DNA of 8,473 nt, taken from positions 1-8,473 of the forward strand of contig JAIRMO010000069.1 in NCBI GenBank assembly GCA_031258625.1, read 5' to 3'. Origin of the DNA: Spirochaetaceae bacterium. Lineage in GTDB: Bacteria > Spirochaetota > Spirochaetia > Treponematales > Breznakiellaceae. The notes under the pieces were generated by a model. The model was not told where the DNA came from. It did no database searches and saw only the letters and a list, made by a program, of their open reading frames with translations. Each line of letters opens with the position of its first letter. Within the stretch, counting starts at the first letter, position 1. Positions 1 to 6,947 of the stretch are shown piece by piece. The position numbers and the translations under genes are program-made.

Positions 1-54
1 AGTTAACCCCATGTTGACCTCCGGTAACTGTTGGTACCGGATAGTCTGCCTTAA

Positions 55-114
55 TTTGGGTTACTTTTTCAAAATGAGGCATGGGTGGTTTTGGGTTACT
101 TTTTCAATGAGGCA
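55..114. repeat. Imperfect direct repeat upstream of phoH
   Basis: Two copies of a 25-27 nt unit lie at 55-81 and 90-114. Both begin TTTGGGTTACTTTTTC and end TGAGGCA. The first has four A residues between these blocks and the second has two. Their starts are 35 nt apart. The stretch is more AT-rich than the genes that follow. Nearby, CCGGTA at 21-26 and TACCGG at 35-40 form a small inverted repeat. I see no gene in 1-172. The repeat could be the remnant of an interspersed element or a protein-binding site; the sequence alone does not decide. Confidence 0.75.
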
Positions 115-124
115 ACGCGAACAC

Positions 125-153
125 TTGACTTCCCCTTTGGGGAGGATTACACT
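125..153 (+). promoter_or_regulatory. Predicted sigma70-type promoter of the phoH operon
   Basis: TTGACT at 125-130 matches the -35 consensus at 5 of 6 positions. TACACT at 148-153 matches the -10 consensus at 4 of 6, and the spacer is exactly 17 nt. Transcription would start near 160-161, giving a very short leader before the AGAGG at 163-167 and the TTG start at 173. The -10 box lies inside an inverted repeat (GGAGGA at 141-146, TCCTCC at 154-159), which could be an operator. This is a prediction from motif match and position; no other comparable promoter was noticed in 1-172. Confidence 0.45.
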
Positions 154-172
154 TCCTCCTATAGAGGTATAT

Positions 173-1219
173 TTGGAGGATAGTATTACCATCGTTCTGG
201 ACAGCCGGGAGGTTCTGTCCGGGGTATGCGGCGCCAATGACGGGAACCTGCGGGTTATCGAAGGGTCCCTGGGGGGGCGTATTGCCGCCAGAGGAAACGA
301 GATCCGGCTGGAAGGGGTGGATGAAGCGGGGGTTCGGCGTTTCAGAACGATGATGGACAGTCTTATAGCCGCGGTTCGGGAGGGAGAAAGTCCTTCGCCG
401 GAATATGTCCAGGCCCTGGCCGGGGTGATTCCCCGGTTGGAGGCCGTGGAGGGGGGGGGACTGTTTACCCCTCCGGCGGGGGAAGCGGCGGAGGAAAACC
501 CGGAACCCGAAGGCGTCGGCCTCCCCCCCAAGACCGGCCCGGAACTGATGCGGGAGACCCTTATCCAAATTCCCCACGGGTTTACCCGGGTGTTTCCCCG
601 GACCATGAATCAGGCCCGGTATATCCTGGGGATGCGATCCCAGGATATAAGTTTTTGCGTGGGCCCCGCGGGTACGGGAAAGACCTATCTTGCCATCGCC
701 GAAGCCCTGCGGCTGGTATTATCAAAAAAGGTACGCAAGCTGGTATTGACCCGTCCGGTGGTGGAAGCCGGGGAAAGCCTTGGGTTTCTGCCCGGGGACC
801 TTACCCAAAAGATCAACCCCTATCTGCGGCCCCTCTATGACGCCATGGAATCCCTTATACCCTACGAAACCATCCGCCGGATGGAGGAAACCCGGTCCAT
901 AGAAATCGCCCCCCTGGCCTATATGCGGGGGAGGAGCCTTAACGACAGCATGATAATCCTGGACGAGGCCCAAAATACCACCAAGGAACAGATGAAGATG
1001 TTCCTTACCCGGATTGGACAGGGAGCCCGGGCGGTAATTACCGGGGATGTCACCCAGATAGATCTCCCCAAACGGATCGATTCCGGGCTTTTACACGCCC
1101 TTTCTATTTTGTCCGGTATGGAAGGGATCCATATCGCCTATCTTAATACCGCCGATGTGGTTCGGAACCCCCTGATAAAGAAGATTATACAAGCCTATGA
1201 TAATGAAAAAAAACACTGA
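173..1219 (+). CDS. phoH: PhoH/YbeZ family P-loop ATPase
   Basis: PhoH-family cytoplasmic ATPase of about 348 residues, the usual size for the family. Known members (YbeZ) work with YbeY in RNA processing and ribosome maturation. With the TTG start, Walker A GPAGTGKT lies at about residues 164-171. The family motif GESLGFLPGDL begins near 200, and Walker B MIILDEAQN runs from about 260 with the acidic pair DE at 264-265. An N-terminal region of about 75 residues aligns by eye with other PhoH proteins. It is followed by a Pro/Glu/Gly-rich linker (about 92-120) that contains a 9-G tract. The frame is open back to an ATG at 11, but that extension is rich in Trp and Phe and crosses the repeats and promoter. 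I chose TTG at 173, preceded by AGAGG at 163-167. The 3' end overlaps the next gene by 23 nt. The family call is near certain; the exact start is less so. Confidence 0.93.
   Translation: MEDSITIVLDSREVLSGVCGANDGNLRVIEGSLGGRIAARGNEIRLEGVDEAGVRRFRTMMDSLIAAVREGESPSPEYVQALAGVIPRLEAVEGGGLFTPPAGEAAEENPEPEGVGLPPKTGPELMRETLIQIPHGFTRVFPRTMNQARYILGMRSQDISFCVGPAGTGKTYLAIAEALRLVLSKKVRKLVLTRPVVEAGESLGFLPGDLTQKINPYLRPLYDAMESLIPYETIRRMEETRSIEIAPLAYMRGRSLNDSMIILDEAQNTTKEQMKMFLTRIGQGARAVITGDVTQIDLPKRIDSGLLHALSILSGMEGIHIAYLNTADVVRNPLIKKIIQAYDNEKKH
451..459 (+). repeat. 9-G homopolymer inside phoH
   Basis: Nine consecutive G residues sit in the part of phoH that encodes the poorly conserved linker before the ATPase core. 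A one-base length change would shift the frame before the Walker A motif and remove the ATPase. It may be a mutation hotspot or a sequencing-sensitive site; the frame as given is intact. Confidence 0.8.
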
Positions 1220-3461
1220 AGACCTGGGCGGCAGCGCCTTTTTTAAAGCCCTAAAACCTCCCCGGCTGAGGCGCGGTCCCGCCCTTGCCACGGTCAGCGC
1301 CTTTGTCATTTCCGCGCTGGTGGTAACCGGCGTTATGGGGAAAGACGGGGGGATCCACCGGAACCTGCGGGAGTTTGAGGCGGGTAAGGTGGCTGAACGG
1401 GATGTAACCGCGGAAATGTCCGTTTTTTTTATTGACGAGGAAGCCACCGAACTCAGGCTGGCGGCCCTGGAGCGGCTGGTTCCGGCGGTATTTAAATACG
1501 ACCACGCCGCCAGCGAGGAGATGCGGACCACCTACAATGGGTTTATCAACATGGTGGCGGAACTTTTTGAAAACGCCACTTCCCTGGAAACCTATCAATT
1601 TGCCATTCACGCGAAATTTCCCGGGACCTTTTCCAATGAGACCCTGAACGTTTTGTTTAACGCCTCCGGCCGGGATGATTTTGGCATATACGGGTTATCC
1701 GTCCTGGAACACCTGATTGAGATCGGTATCTTCGCCCTGCCCGCAACGGGGCTGGAGATGTACAACCCCGATACGGTGGAGCTGCTCCATAATTCCGGCG
1801 TCAGGACCGAGCGGGAAAAGATCCCCTTTGATCAGATCCTCACCAAAGCTAAAGTCCGGGAAGAGGTGAGCCGGTTTGTTTCCGGGGGGGATTACCCCGC
1901 CGCTTACGGCGCCGTCGCCTCGGAGCTTCTTTCTCCTTTTATCAGGGAAAACGTCCTTTTTTCATGGGAAGATACGGAACAGCGGCTGGCGGAAGTCAGG
2001 GCAAATCTTAATCCGGTAAAAAAAGAGATTCCCCGGGGGGAGCAAATCATACGAAAGGGGTTTGTCATAACCCCCGAGGATATGGTTAAGCTCCAGGCCC
2101 TCAAGATGGTCCTTCCCGGCAGGGAGCCCCGAATTATCATCGGAAACATCCTGCTCCTCCTTTTGATTTACGGCTTATTTGTTTTTTTAGGGGGCCGCCG
2201 TACTATCGGCAGGATCTTGGCCCCCCGGGAAGTATATTTTTTATCCACCCTGGTGTTACTGTATTTTATCGGCGTTACCCTGGCACGGGACATCAACTTT
2301 AGTATCCGGGATTTTCCCATGGCTATTGTGATTCCCACCGCCCTGGTGGTGATGTTGCCGTCCATATTGCTGGGTTTCCGGATGGCCGTCGCCTTGGCGG
2401 TGGCCCTGCCCCTGGGGGCGTTTTTTATCGGGGCCTTCGACAGTTATTCATATATTTTTGCCCTTACCTCCGGGGTGGTGGCCTCCTATGTCCTTCACGG
2501 GGCGGAACGGCGGATGGATCTGGTAAAGGCGGGGTTTGTGATAGCCATTGCCCATAGTATCGCGGCGGTGGTGATCCTCCTCCTGCAAAAGAGCCCCCCG
2601 GCCGAATATCCGATCATTTTATTCTTCGCCGCCTTTAACGGCGTCGGTTCGGGGATGCTGGTTTTGGGGTTCCTCCCCCCCCTGGAACACATCCTTAACG
2701 CGGTAACGGTTTTCAGGCTGATAGAACTTTCGGACCTTAATGCCCCCATCCTGAAACGGCTTTTTACCGTCGCCCCCGGCACCTACAGCCATTCGGTGAT
2801 GGTGGCGAACCTGGCGGAATCGGCCTGTCAGGAAATCGGGGCCAATGCCCTGCTTGCCCGGGTAGGCGCCTATTATCACGACATCGGAAAGATGGAACAG
2901 CCCGACTATTTTGTGGAAAATCAGACCGCCTACAATAAACACGCCGATATCGCCCCCCGGCTTTCGGCCACGGTGATCCGCAGCCATGTAAAGCTGGGGC
3001 TGGAAAAGGCCCGGAGCCTCGGCCTGCCCCAGGAAGTAATGGATATCATCGCCGAACACCACGGTAACTCGGTGATAAGCTGGTTTTACCACGAGGCCCT
3101 CAAGCGGGAATCCCAGGTCAATATGGAAGATTTTACCTATCCCGGAAGGCCCCCCCGTTCCCGGGAATCGGCGGTGGTAATGCTGGCGGATGTAACCGAA
3201 GCCGCGGTGAGGACCCTCAAAAAACCCAACGCTTCCAAACTGGAAAAATTCATCCAGGAACTGATCATGTCCAAGGTGGAACACGGACAACTTACGGAAT
3301 CGGAACTAACCTTCCGGGATCTGGAAACCATCAAAAATGCCTTTGTCCGGGTCCTGGCGGGGTATTATCATTCCCGGATCGAATATCCCAAGTTTTCTTC
3401 TCCCAAGGAAATTCCGGTTCCCGGCAACGGGCGGGGCGCCTTCGGCGGGGGGGGGGTATGA
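1197..3461 (+). CDS. pgpH: 7TM-HD (7TMR-HDED) membrane phosphohydrolase, PgpH/YqfF family
   Basis: Membrane protein of 754 residues. Characterised relatives (Listeria PgpH, Bacillus YqfF) are cyclic di-AMP phosphodiesterases; applying that substrate here is inference. Seen in order: one N-terminal membrane helix (about 29-48), a large extracytoplasmic 7TMR-HDED domain (about 50-305), seven hydrophobic segments (about 310-505), and a cytoplasmic HD domain (about 525-690). All expected metal ligands appear present: H532, the HD pair H561-D562 in YHDIGK, H582, H597, H621-H622 and D665. The C-terminal tail is Gly-rich (encoded partly by a 10-G tract). The ATG at 1197 overlaps phoH by 23 nt; a second ATG at 1203 is an equal candidate. 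No strong ribosome-binding site is visible, so coupling to phoH translation is likely. The gene lies between phoH and ybeY as in many Gram-positive genomes. Confidence 0.93.
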   Translation: MIMKKNTEDLGGSAFFKALKPPRLRRGPALATVSAFVISALVVTGVMGKDGGIHRNLREFEAGKVAERDVTAEMSVFFIDEEATELRLAALERLVPAVFKYDHAASEEMRTTYNGFINMVAELFENATSLETYQFAIHAKFPGTFSNETLNVLFNASGRDDFGIYGLSVLEHLIEIGIFALPATGLEMYNPDTVELLHNSGVRTEREKIPFDQILTKAKVREEVSRFVSGGDYPAAYGAVASELLSPFIRENVLFSWEDTEQRLAEVRANLNPVKKEIPRGEQIIRKGFVITPEDMVKLQALKMVLPGREPRIIIGNILLLLLIYGLFVFLGGRRTIGRILAPREVYFLSTLVLLYFIGVTLARDINFSIRDFPMAIVIPTALVVMLPSILLGFRMAVALAVALPLGAFFIGAFDSYSYIFALTSGVVASYVLHGAERRMDLVKAGFVIAIAHSIAAVVILLLQKSPPAEYPIILFFAAFNGVGSGMLVLGFLPPLEHILNAVTVFRLIELSDLNAPILKRLFTVAPGTYSHSVMVANLAESACQEIGANALLARVGAYYHDIGKMEQPDYFVENQTAYNKHADIAPRLSATVIRSHVKLGLEKARSLGLPQEVMDIIAEHHGNSVISWFYHEALKRESQVNMEDFTYPGRPPRSRESAVVMLADVTEAAVRTLKKPNASKLEKFIQELIMSKVEHGQLTESELTFRDLETIKNAFVRVLAGYYHSRIEYPKFSSPKEIPVPGNGRGAFGGGGV
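3447..3456 (+). repeat. 10-G tract at the pgpH/ybeY junction
   Basis: Ten consecutive G residues end one base before the ATG of ybeY and encode the last glycines of PgpH. The tract also occupies the place where the ybeY ribosome-binding site must lie, so a change in length would alter both the PgpH C-terminus/stop and the ybeY initiation region. It is the longest homopolymer I found in the window. Confidence 0.85.
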
Positions 3462-3913
3462 ACCGGGTCGCGGTACGAGCCGAGGAGGTTCCCCTCCCAC
3501 CCTGGGAAAACCGCCTCCGCGATTATTCCCTGCGGGTGTTGGAGCGTTTACACCGGGACGGCTGGGAGCTTTCGGTTCTGCTCTGTAACAACGCCTATAT
3601 CCGGTCCCTAAACGCCCGTTTTAGAAACCAGGATGAAGCCACCGATGTACTCTCCTTTCCCCTGGGGGTTTTTGACGATCAGACCGGAGAAAGCCGGTAT
3701 TTGCCCGGGGACATCGTCATATCCCTGGAATCCCTCGCGGAAAATTCAGGATATTTTCACGTTTCTCAGGATGAAGAGTTACGCCGCCTCCTCATTCATG
3801 GTATCCTTCATCTGGACGGATATGATCATGATACCAATGGGGGGACCGAACCGATGCTTCAATTACAGGAACGCATCCTGGCGGAATTAGCCGGGGAGTA
3901 TATTCTTTCATGA
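3458..3913 (+). CDS. ybeY: Endoribonuclease YbeY (rRNA maturation factor)
   Basis: Single-strand-specific zinc endoribonuclease involved in 16S rRNA 3'-end maturation and ribosome quality control; 151 residues, full length for the family. The signature HGILHLDGYDH lies at residues 114-124, with the three zinc-binding histidines H114, H118 and H124. The conserved TDVLSFP block is at 62-68 and GDI at 85-87. The ATG overlaps the pgpH stop (ATGA at 3458-3461), and the stop overlaps the ATG of the next gene. The initiation region is unusual because it consists of a 10-G tract. The partner ATPase phoH is two genes upstream, supporting a joint role in RNA metabolism. Confidence 0.97.
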   Translation: MNRVAVRAEEVPLPPWENRLRDYSLRVLERLHRDGWELSVLLCNNAYIRSLNARFRNQDEATDVLSFPLGVFDDQTGESRYLPGDIVISLESLAENSGYFHVSQDEELRRLLIHGILHLDGYDHDTNGGTEPMLQLQERILAELAGEYILS

Positions 3914-4692
3914 AGCCGGGGGTGTTTATGAAACTCTTTAGAAAAAAAGATACCCGGATAAATCCTAAAATCTACCAGACCCTGGAATCGGATCAACAGG
4001 ACATGATCCGGGGGGTGATGGAACTACGGGATACCACGGTTAAAGAAATTATGGTTCCCCGGATAGATACGGTATTTCTTTCGATAGACGCCGGGGCGGA
4101 AGAACTGTTACAGCGGATCGCCGACAGCGAACATTCCCGTTTCCCGGTTTATAAGGAAACCATCGACAATGTGGTGGGGATCCTCTATGTCAAGGATGTG
4201 CTGAAAAGCCTGGTCCACGACGGCTCCGTTACCATCCGGAACCTTCTGCGGAAACCCTTTTTTGTGCCCGAATCAAAACACATCGGGGATCTCCTCCGGG
4301 AACTGCGGCGCCGCCGGGTTCATATCGCGGTGGTGGTGGATGAATACGGAGGGGTGTCGGGGATCATCTGTATGGAAAACATCATTGAGGAGATAGTCGG
4401 GGATATTCAGGATGAATTCGACAACGAGACCGAGGACGTGCTTAAATTGGGCGAGGGGGTTTACCTCTGCGACGCCCGGGTTAATCTGGAAGATCTGACC
4501 AAGGAGATCGGGGTGGACCTGCCGGTGGAAGATTTTGATACCCTGGGGGGGTTTGTCTTTGACCTTTTTGGTAAAATTCCGGTAAAATATGAAAAGGCCG
4601 AATACAAGGGGTATGAATTTATTATTCAGGACATGGAAGGCCATAAGATCAATACGGTAAAAATAGTCCAGAAAAAGGAGTCCCCCCCATGA
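3910..4692 (+). CDS. corC: CorC/TlyC-like CBS-domain protein
   Basis: Soluble protein of 260 residues with two CBS domains (about 47-105 and 115-170) and a C-terminal CorC_HlyC domain (about 180-258). Conserved blocks seen: IMVPRIDTV near 47, SRFPVYKETIDNVVGILYVKD, and VVVDEYGGVSGI in the second CBS repeat. The membrane DUF21 domain of larger relatives is absent, so this is the short CorC/YbeX type. CorC is linked to Mg/Co homeostasis in enterobacteria; spirochaete homologues are often annotated as haemolysin TlyC, a name I would treat with caution. The ATG at 3910 overlaps the ybeY stop by 4 nt. A second ATG at 3928 (MKLFRKKD) has a G-rich sequence at 3918-3922 at better spacing and may be the true start. 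Metabolite bound and exact role are unknown. Confidence 0.92.
   Translation: MKPGVFMKLFRKKDTRINPKIYQTLESDQQDMIRGVMELRDTTVKEIMVPRIDTVFLSIDAGAEELLQRIADSEHSRFPVYKETIDNVVGILYVKDVLKSLVHDGSVTIRNLLRKPFFVPESKHIGDLLRELRRRRVHIAVVVDEYGGVSGIICMENIIEEIVGDIQDEFDNETEDVLKLGEGVYLCDARVNLEDLTKEIGVDLPVEDFDTLGGFVFDLFGKIPVKYEKAEYKGYEFIIQDMEGHKINTVKIVQKKESPP
4675..4680 (+). promoter_or_regulatory. Strong ribosome-binding site of the TPR gene
   Basis: AAGGAG lies 8 nt before the ATG at 4689, and the spacer ends in seven C residues. It is the clearest Shine-Dalgarno sequence in the operon and sits inside the end of corC. It fixes the start of the TPR gene and suggests substantial independent initiation as well as coupling. 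Confidence 0.75.
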
Positions 4693-6683
4693 TCCGGCAT
4701 CCCCTTCTCCGGATCTTCCTTTGGGCGCCGGTATGGGCGGCTCTTTTTGCCGGGGGCGGTTTCCCGCTCCACGGTCAGTCCGGGGCCGCCTTTTATTACG
4801 AACAGGGCCGGTCCTTTATGACCGGGGAAGACTGGTATTCCGCAGCGGAATCGTTCCTGGAATGCCTCCGGCTTAACCCGGCCCATGCCGAGGGGACCGC
4901 CGCCTTGGGGGAGTGTTATTACGAACTGGGGGAATTCGATCAGGCCCTGATCTGGGTGCGGAAGGCCCGAACCCTGGCCCGGGGCAACCTGGAGCTGGCG
5001 ACCCTGGAGGCCTTTACCCTCATCGCCCTGGGCCGGCTCGACGGGGCCGCGGTGCTTATCGCCGAGGTTCTTGCCCGGGAGCCCTACAACAAGGAAGCCC
5101 TTTTTGCCCAGGCGGAGCTGGATATAGCCCGGGGCCGGGGGGGGGACGCGGTAACCCGTTACCGGGAGGTGGTCCGGCGTTATCCCGATGACCGGCGGGT
5201 ACTGGTCTCCCTGGCCTTGGTTTTAGGCTCCCTGGGGGATACTTCGGGGGCTCTCTCGTATATTGAACGGGCCCTGGAGGCCCACCCCGGGGATTACCGG
5301 ATTTACTATTACGCCGCCTACCTCAATGCCAGGGCGGAACATTTCCCCACGGCCATCCGGTACGTGGAGCAGTCCCTGTTCTACAAAAACGGATACGGTC
5401 CCGCCCGGGCCCTTCTGGCGTCCCTCCGGTATCGATCGGGTCAATACGAAGAGGCCGCCCGGCTTGCCGATGAAGCCATCGTCCTGGACCGGAACGATAT
5501 AAGCGCCTGGTACCTCAAAGGCATGTCTTATATACGGCTGCGGCGGAATTCCGAGGCCGTCTCGATCCTTTCCACGGCCTCCGCCATAGATCCCGGTGAT
5601 GAATTTGTCCGTTCCGCCCTGGAGGAAACCCTTATCGGCAGTACCGGCCTGGAAGATCCCGGCCGCATCCGCTGGGCCGGCTGGCACTTTGAGCGGGCCC
5701 GGGATTTCCGTTCCCGTAATTTGGCGGTGGAGGCCCTGTTTGAATACCGCCGGGGTTTACGGCTGAACCCCTATGCCCGGGAACGGCGGGAATACGCGGA
5801 ACTCCTGCGGATCCTGGGGTATCCCGCCCGGTACCTGGAGGAGCTGCGGTTCTTACAGGACCAGGGGATAACGGATCCCACGGTGAATGACGCGGTGGAA
5901 ACCTACGACACCCTGTTATCCGACGCCCTGTTCAGGCGCTGGTCCGTAGACCCGGTGGAAGTGTCCCGCCGTCACTGGAAGGTGGCGGTCTTTTCGGTGA
6001 ATTCCCAATCCGCTTTTTTTCACGCCGACGCCGGGGCCGTAGCTTCCGCCTACATCAAGGACCTGTTCGCCCATGACCGGAACATCCTGCCCATGAACCT
6101 GGAACTGCGGCAGCCCTCCTTTTCCCAGGCCTTCAGGACCGCCCGGGAAGCGGGGGCGGATTATTTTTTGATAATTACCACCGCCGAGAGCGAACGGGAC
6201 CTTTCCCTGCGGGGGGAGCTTTTTGTGGGCCGCACCGGTTCCCCCGCCCTTACCCTTTCCGCTTTTAGAACCGGGGCGGATCGGCTGCGGAACGCCTCCC
6301 GGAGTATGGTAGAACAGCTTGGGGCCGCTTTACCCTTCCGGGGGGAGCTGGTACAGCGCAGGGCGGCCCAGGGTCTTGTGGATAAGGGCAGGGCCGACGG
6401 GGTTGCGGAAAACACGGTCTACGAAATCGTAAAAAAGGGCCGGCCGGTGATCCGCAATGAGGGGATCGGCCTCTCCTACGGGGAGGATGATGTGGCGGGG
6501 ACCCTGGTTATCAGCCGTATCGACGAGGAGGTATCCTCCGGTACCATAAGCCGGAACGGATTTTTTGACCGGGTGGAAGCGGGGGACGAAATTATTCTAC
6601 AAACCCCGGAAACCGCCCCCCCCGATACCGGACCGTCCATGGCGGATCCCGAATTGCGGGCCCTCCTGCGGGCCCTGCGATAA
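4689..6683 (+). CDS. Secreted TPR protein with TolB/FlgT-like C-terminal region
   Basis: Protein of 664 residues, not recognised as a named family. An N-terminal signal peptide is likely: basic start (MIRHPLLR), hydrophobic core to about residue 25, possible cleavage after LHGQ near 30, no lipobox cysteine. About eight TPR motifs with a 34-residue period run from 33 to 304, and a further one lies near 332-365. After a helical linker, residues about 428-550 look like the alpha/beta fold of TolB-N, CsgG or FlgT-middle domains: a WKVAVFSV strand, then GADYFLIITTAES and an RTG block. Residues about 551-638 resemble a small beta-barrel of FlgT-C type (LVDKGRADGVAENTVYEIVKKG ... VEAGDEIIL). The last 25 residues are Pro-rich then helical. 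These C-terminal assignments are fold guesses by eye. It overlaps corC by 4 nt and is the last gene of the operon. A periplasmic scaffold or envelope-assembly role is plausible but unproven. Confidence 0.9.
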   Translation: MIRHPLLRIFLWAPVWAALFAGGGFPLHGQSGAAFYYEQGRSFMTGEDWYSAAESFLECLRLNPAHAEGTAALGECYYELGEFDQALIWVRKARTLARGNLELATLEAFTLIALGRLDGAAVLIAEVLAREPYNKEALFAQAELDIARGRGGDAVTRYREVVRRYPDDRRVLVSLALVLGSLGDTSGALSYIERALEAHPGDYRIYYYAAYLNARAEHFPTAIRYVEQSLFYKNGYGPARALLASLRYRSGQYEEAARLADEAIVLDRNDISAWYLKGMSYIRLRRNSEAVSILSTASAIDPGDEFVRSALEETLIGSTGLEDPGRIRWAGWHFERARDFRSRNLAVEALFEYRRGLRLNPYARERREYAELLRILGYPARYLEELRFLQDQGITDPTVNDAVETYDTLLSDALFRRWSVDPVEVSRRHWKVAVFSVNSQSAFFHADAGAVASAYIKDLFAHDRNILPMNLELRQPSFSQAFRTAREAGADYFLIITTAESERDLSLRGELFVGRTGSPALTLSAFRTGADRLRNASRSMVEQLGAALPFRGELVQRRAAQGLVDKGRADGVAENTVYEIVKKGRPVIRNEGIGLSYGEDDVAGTLVISRIDEEVSSGTISRNGFFDRVEAGDEIILQTPETAPPDTGPSMADPELRALLRALR

Positions 6684-6689
6684 CTCTCC

Positions 6690-6712
6690 CCCGCCAGCGG
6701 GCTTTAGGCCCC
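6690..6712 (+). terminator. Short hairpin after the TPR gene, possible terminator
   Basis: CCCGCCAGCGGG followed by CTTTAGGCCCC starts 7 nt after the TAA stop. The stem is CCCGC/GCGGG around CA (or 4 bp with a 4-nt loop). Only three T residues follow, so it is a weak match to a classical intrinsic terminator. Its position and its recurrence at 6805-6827 and, inverted, at 6925-6947 support a 3'-end function. Confidence 0.45.
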
Positions 6713-6728
6713 CGCTAGACGGACCCCT

Positions 6729-6794
6729 GGGAACGCGCGGCGCCCCCCTTCGCCCACCGCTGATGGGCGAAGGAGGGGCGCGGCCCATTCTCCC
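6729..6794. repeat. Large imperfect palindrome, unit 1
   Basis: Core arms CTTCGCCC at 6748-6755 and GGGCGAAG at 6765-6772 flank a 9-nt loop. Pairing extends outward through C-rich and G-rich arms with a C/A mismatch at 6746/6774, and more loosely to GGGAAC on the left and the ATTCTCCC on the right. There is no T-tract on either side, so it is not a standard terminator, though it would strongly fold in RNA of either strand. Confidence 0.8.
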
Positions 6795-6843
6795 TGCCGC
6801 CCCGCCCGCCAGCGGGCTTTAGGCCCCTGGGGCGTGGACCCCT

Positions 6844-6909
6844 GGGAACGCGCGGCGCCCTCCTTCGCCCGCCGCTGATGGGCGAAGGAGGGGCGCGGCC
6901 CGTTCTCCC
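6844..6909. repeat. Large imperfect palindrome, unit 2
   Basis: Same structure as in unit 1, with core arms at 6863-6870 and 6880-6887. The position that is mismatched in unit 1 is here a T/A pair (6861/6889), giving an uninterrupted 11-bp inner stem of CCCTCCTTCGC-type pairing continued past one bulged G by GCG/CGC. Outer arms GGGAACG and CGTTCTCCC are complementary apart from one extra T. The better pairing in this copy suggests the fold matters. Confidence 0.8.
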
Positions 6910-6924
6910 TGCCGCCCCGCTCCG

Positions 6925-6947
6925 GGGGCCTGAAACCCACTGGTGGG
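6925..6947 (-). terminator. Inverted copy of the short hairpin after the chemoreceptor gene
   Basis: Read on the minus strand this is CCCACCAGTGGG followed by TTTCAGGCCCC, beginning 7 nt after the TGA stop. It matches the plus-strand element at 6690-6712 except for four transitions. Two of these exchange a G-C stem pair for an A-T pair, preserving the hairpin. It therefore stands in the same position relative to its gene as the plus-strand copy does to the TPR gene, which supports a 3'-end or terminator role. Confidence 0.5.

Larger units (their letters stand above)
6690..6919. repeat. Tandem duplication of a 115-bp GC-rich unit
   Basis: Unit 1 is 6690-6804 and unit 2 is 6805-6919. They align without gaps at an offset of exactly 115 bp. 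Differences are concentrated at about 6713-6721 versus 6828-6836, with a few single substitutions elsewhere. Each unit starts with the short hairpin and TTTAGGCCC, then carries a large imperfect palindrome, and ends CTGCCGCCCCG. No convincing protein is encoded; open frames here are by-products of high GC. The whole spacer between the convergent genes is made of this element. Confidence 0.9.

Noticed and set aside
55..114. A CRISPR array from the upstream repeats
   Set aside because: There are only two unequal copies with an 8-nt spacer, and no cas genes are present.
11..172. N-terminal extension of PhoH from the ATG at 11
   Set aside because: It encodes Trp/Phe-rich sequence unlike the family, crosses direct repeats and the best promoter, and has no ribosome-binding site.
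2619..3290. A 223-codon minus-strand frame opposite pgpH
   Set aside because: It is antisense to the conserved HD domain, and its composition is what the complementary codons of the real gene produce.
6690..6919. An insertion sequence or integron-type element
   Set aside because: No transposase or integrase frame and no target duplication or terminal repeats of an IS are visible; only a non-coding palindromic repeat can be supported.
6565..6940. Small open frames on both strands of the intergenic spacer (for example 6565-6822 plus, 6704-6940 minus)
   Set aside because: They are Pro/Gly/Arg-rich, lie wholly or largely in the palindromic repeat, overlap real genes in part, and have no plausible start signals.
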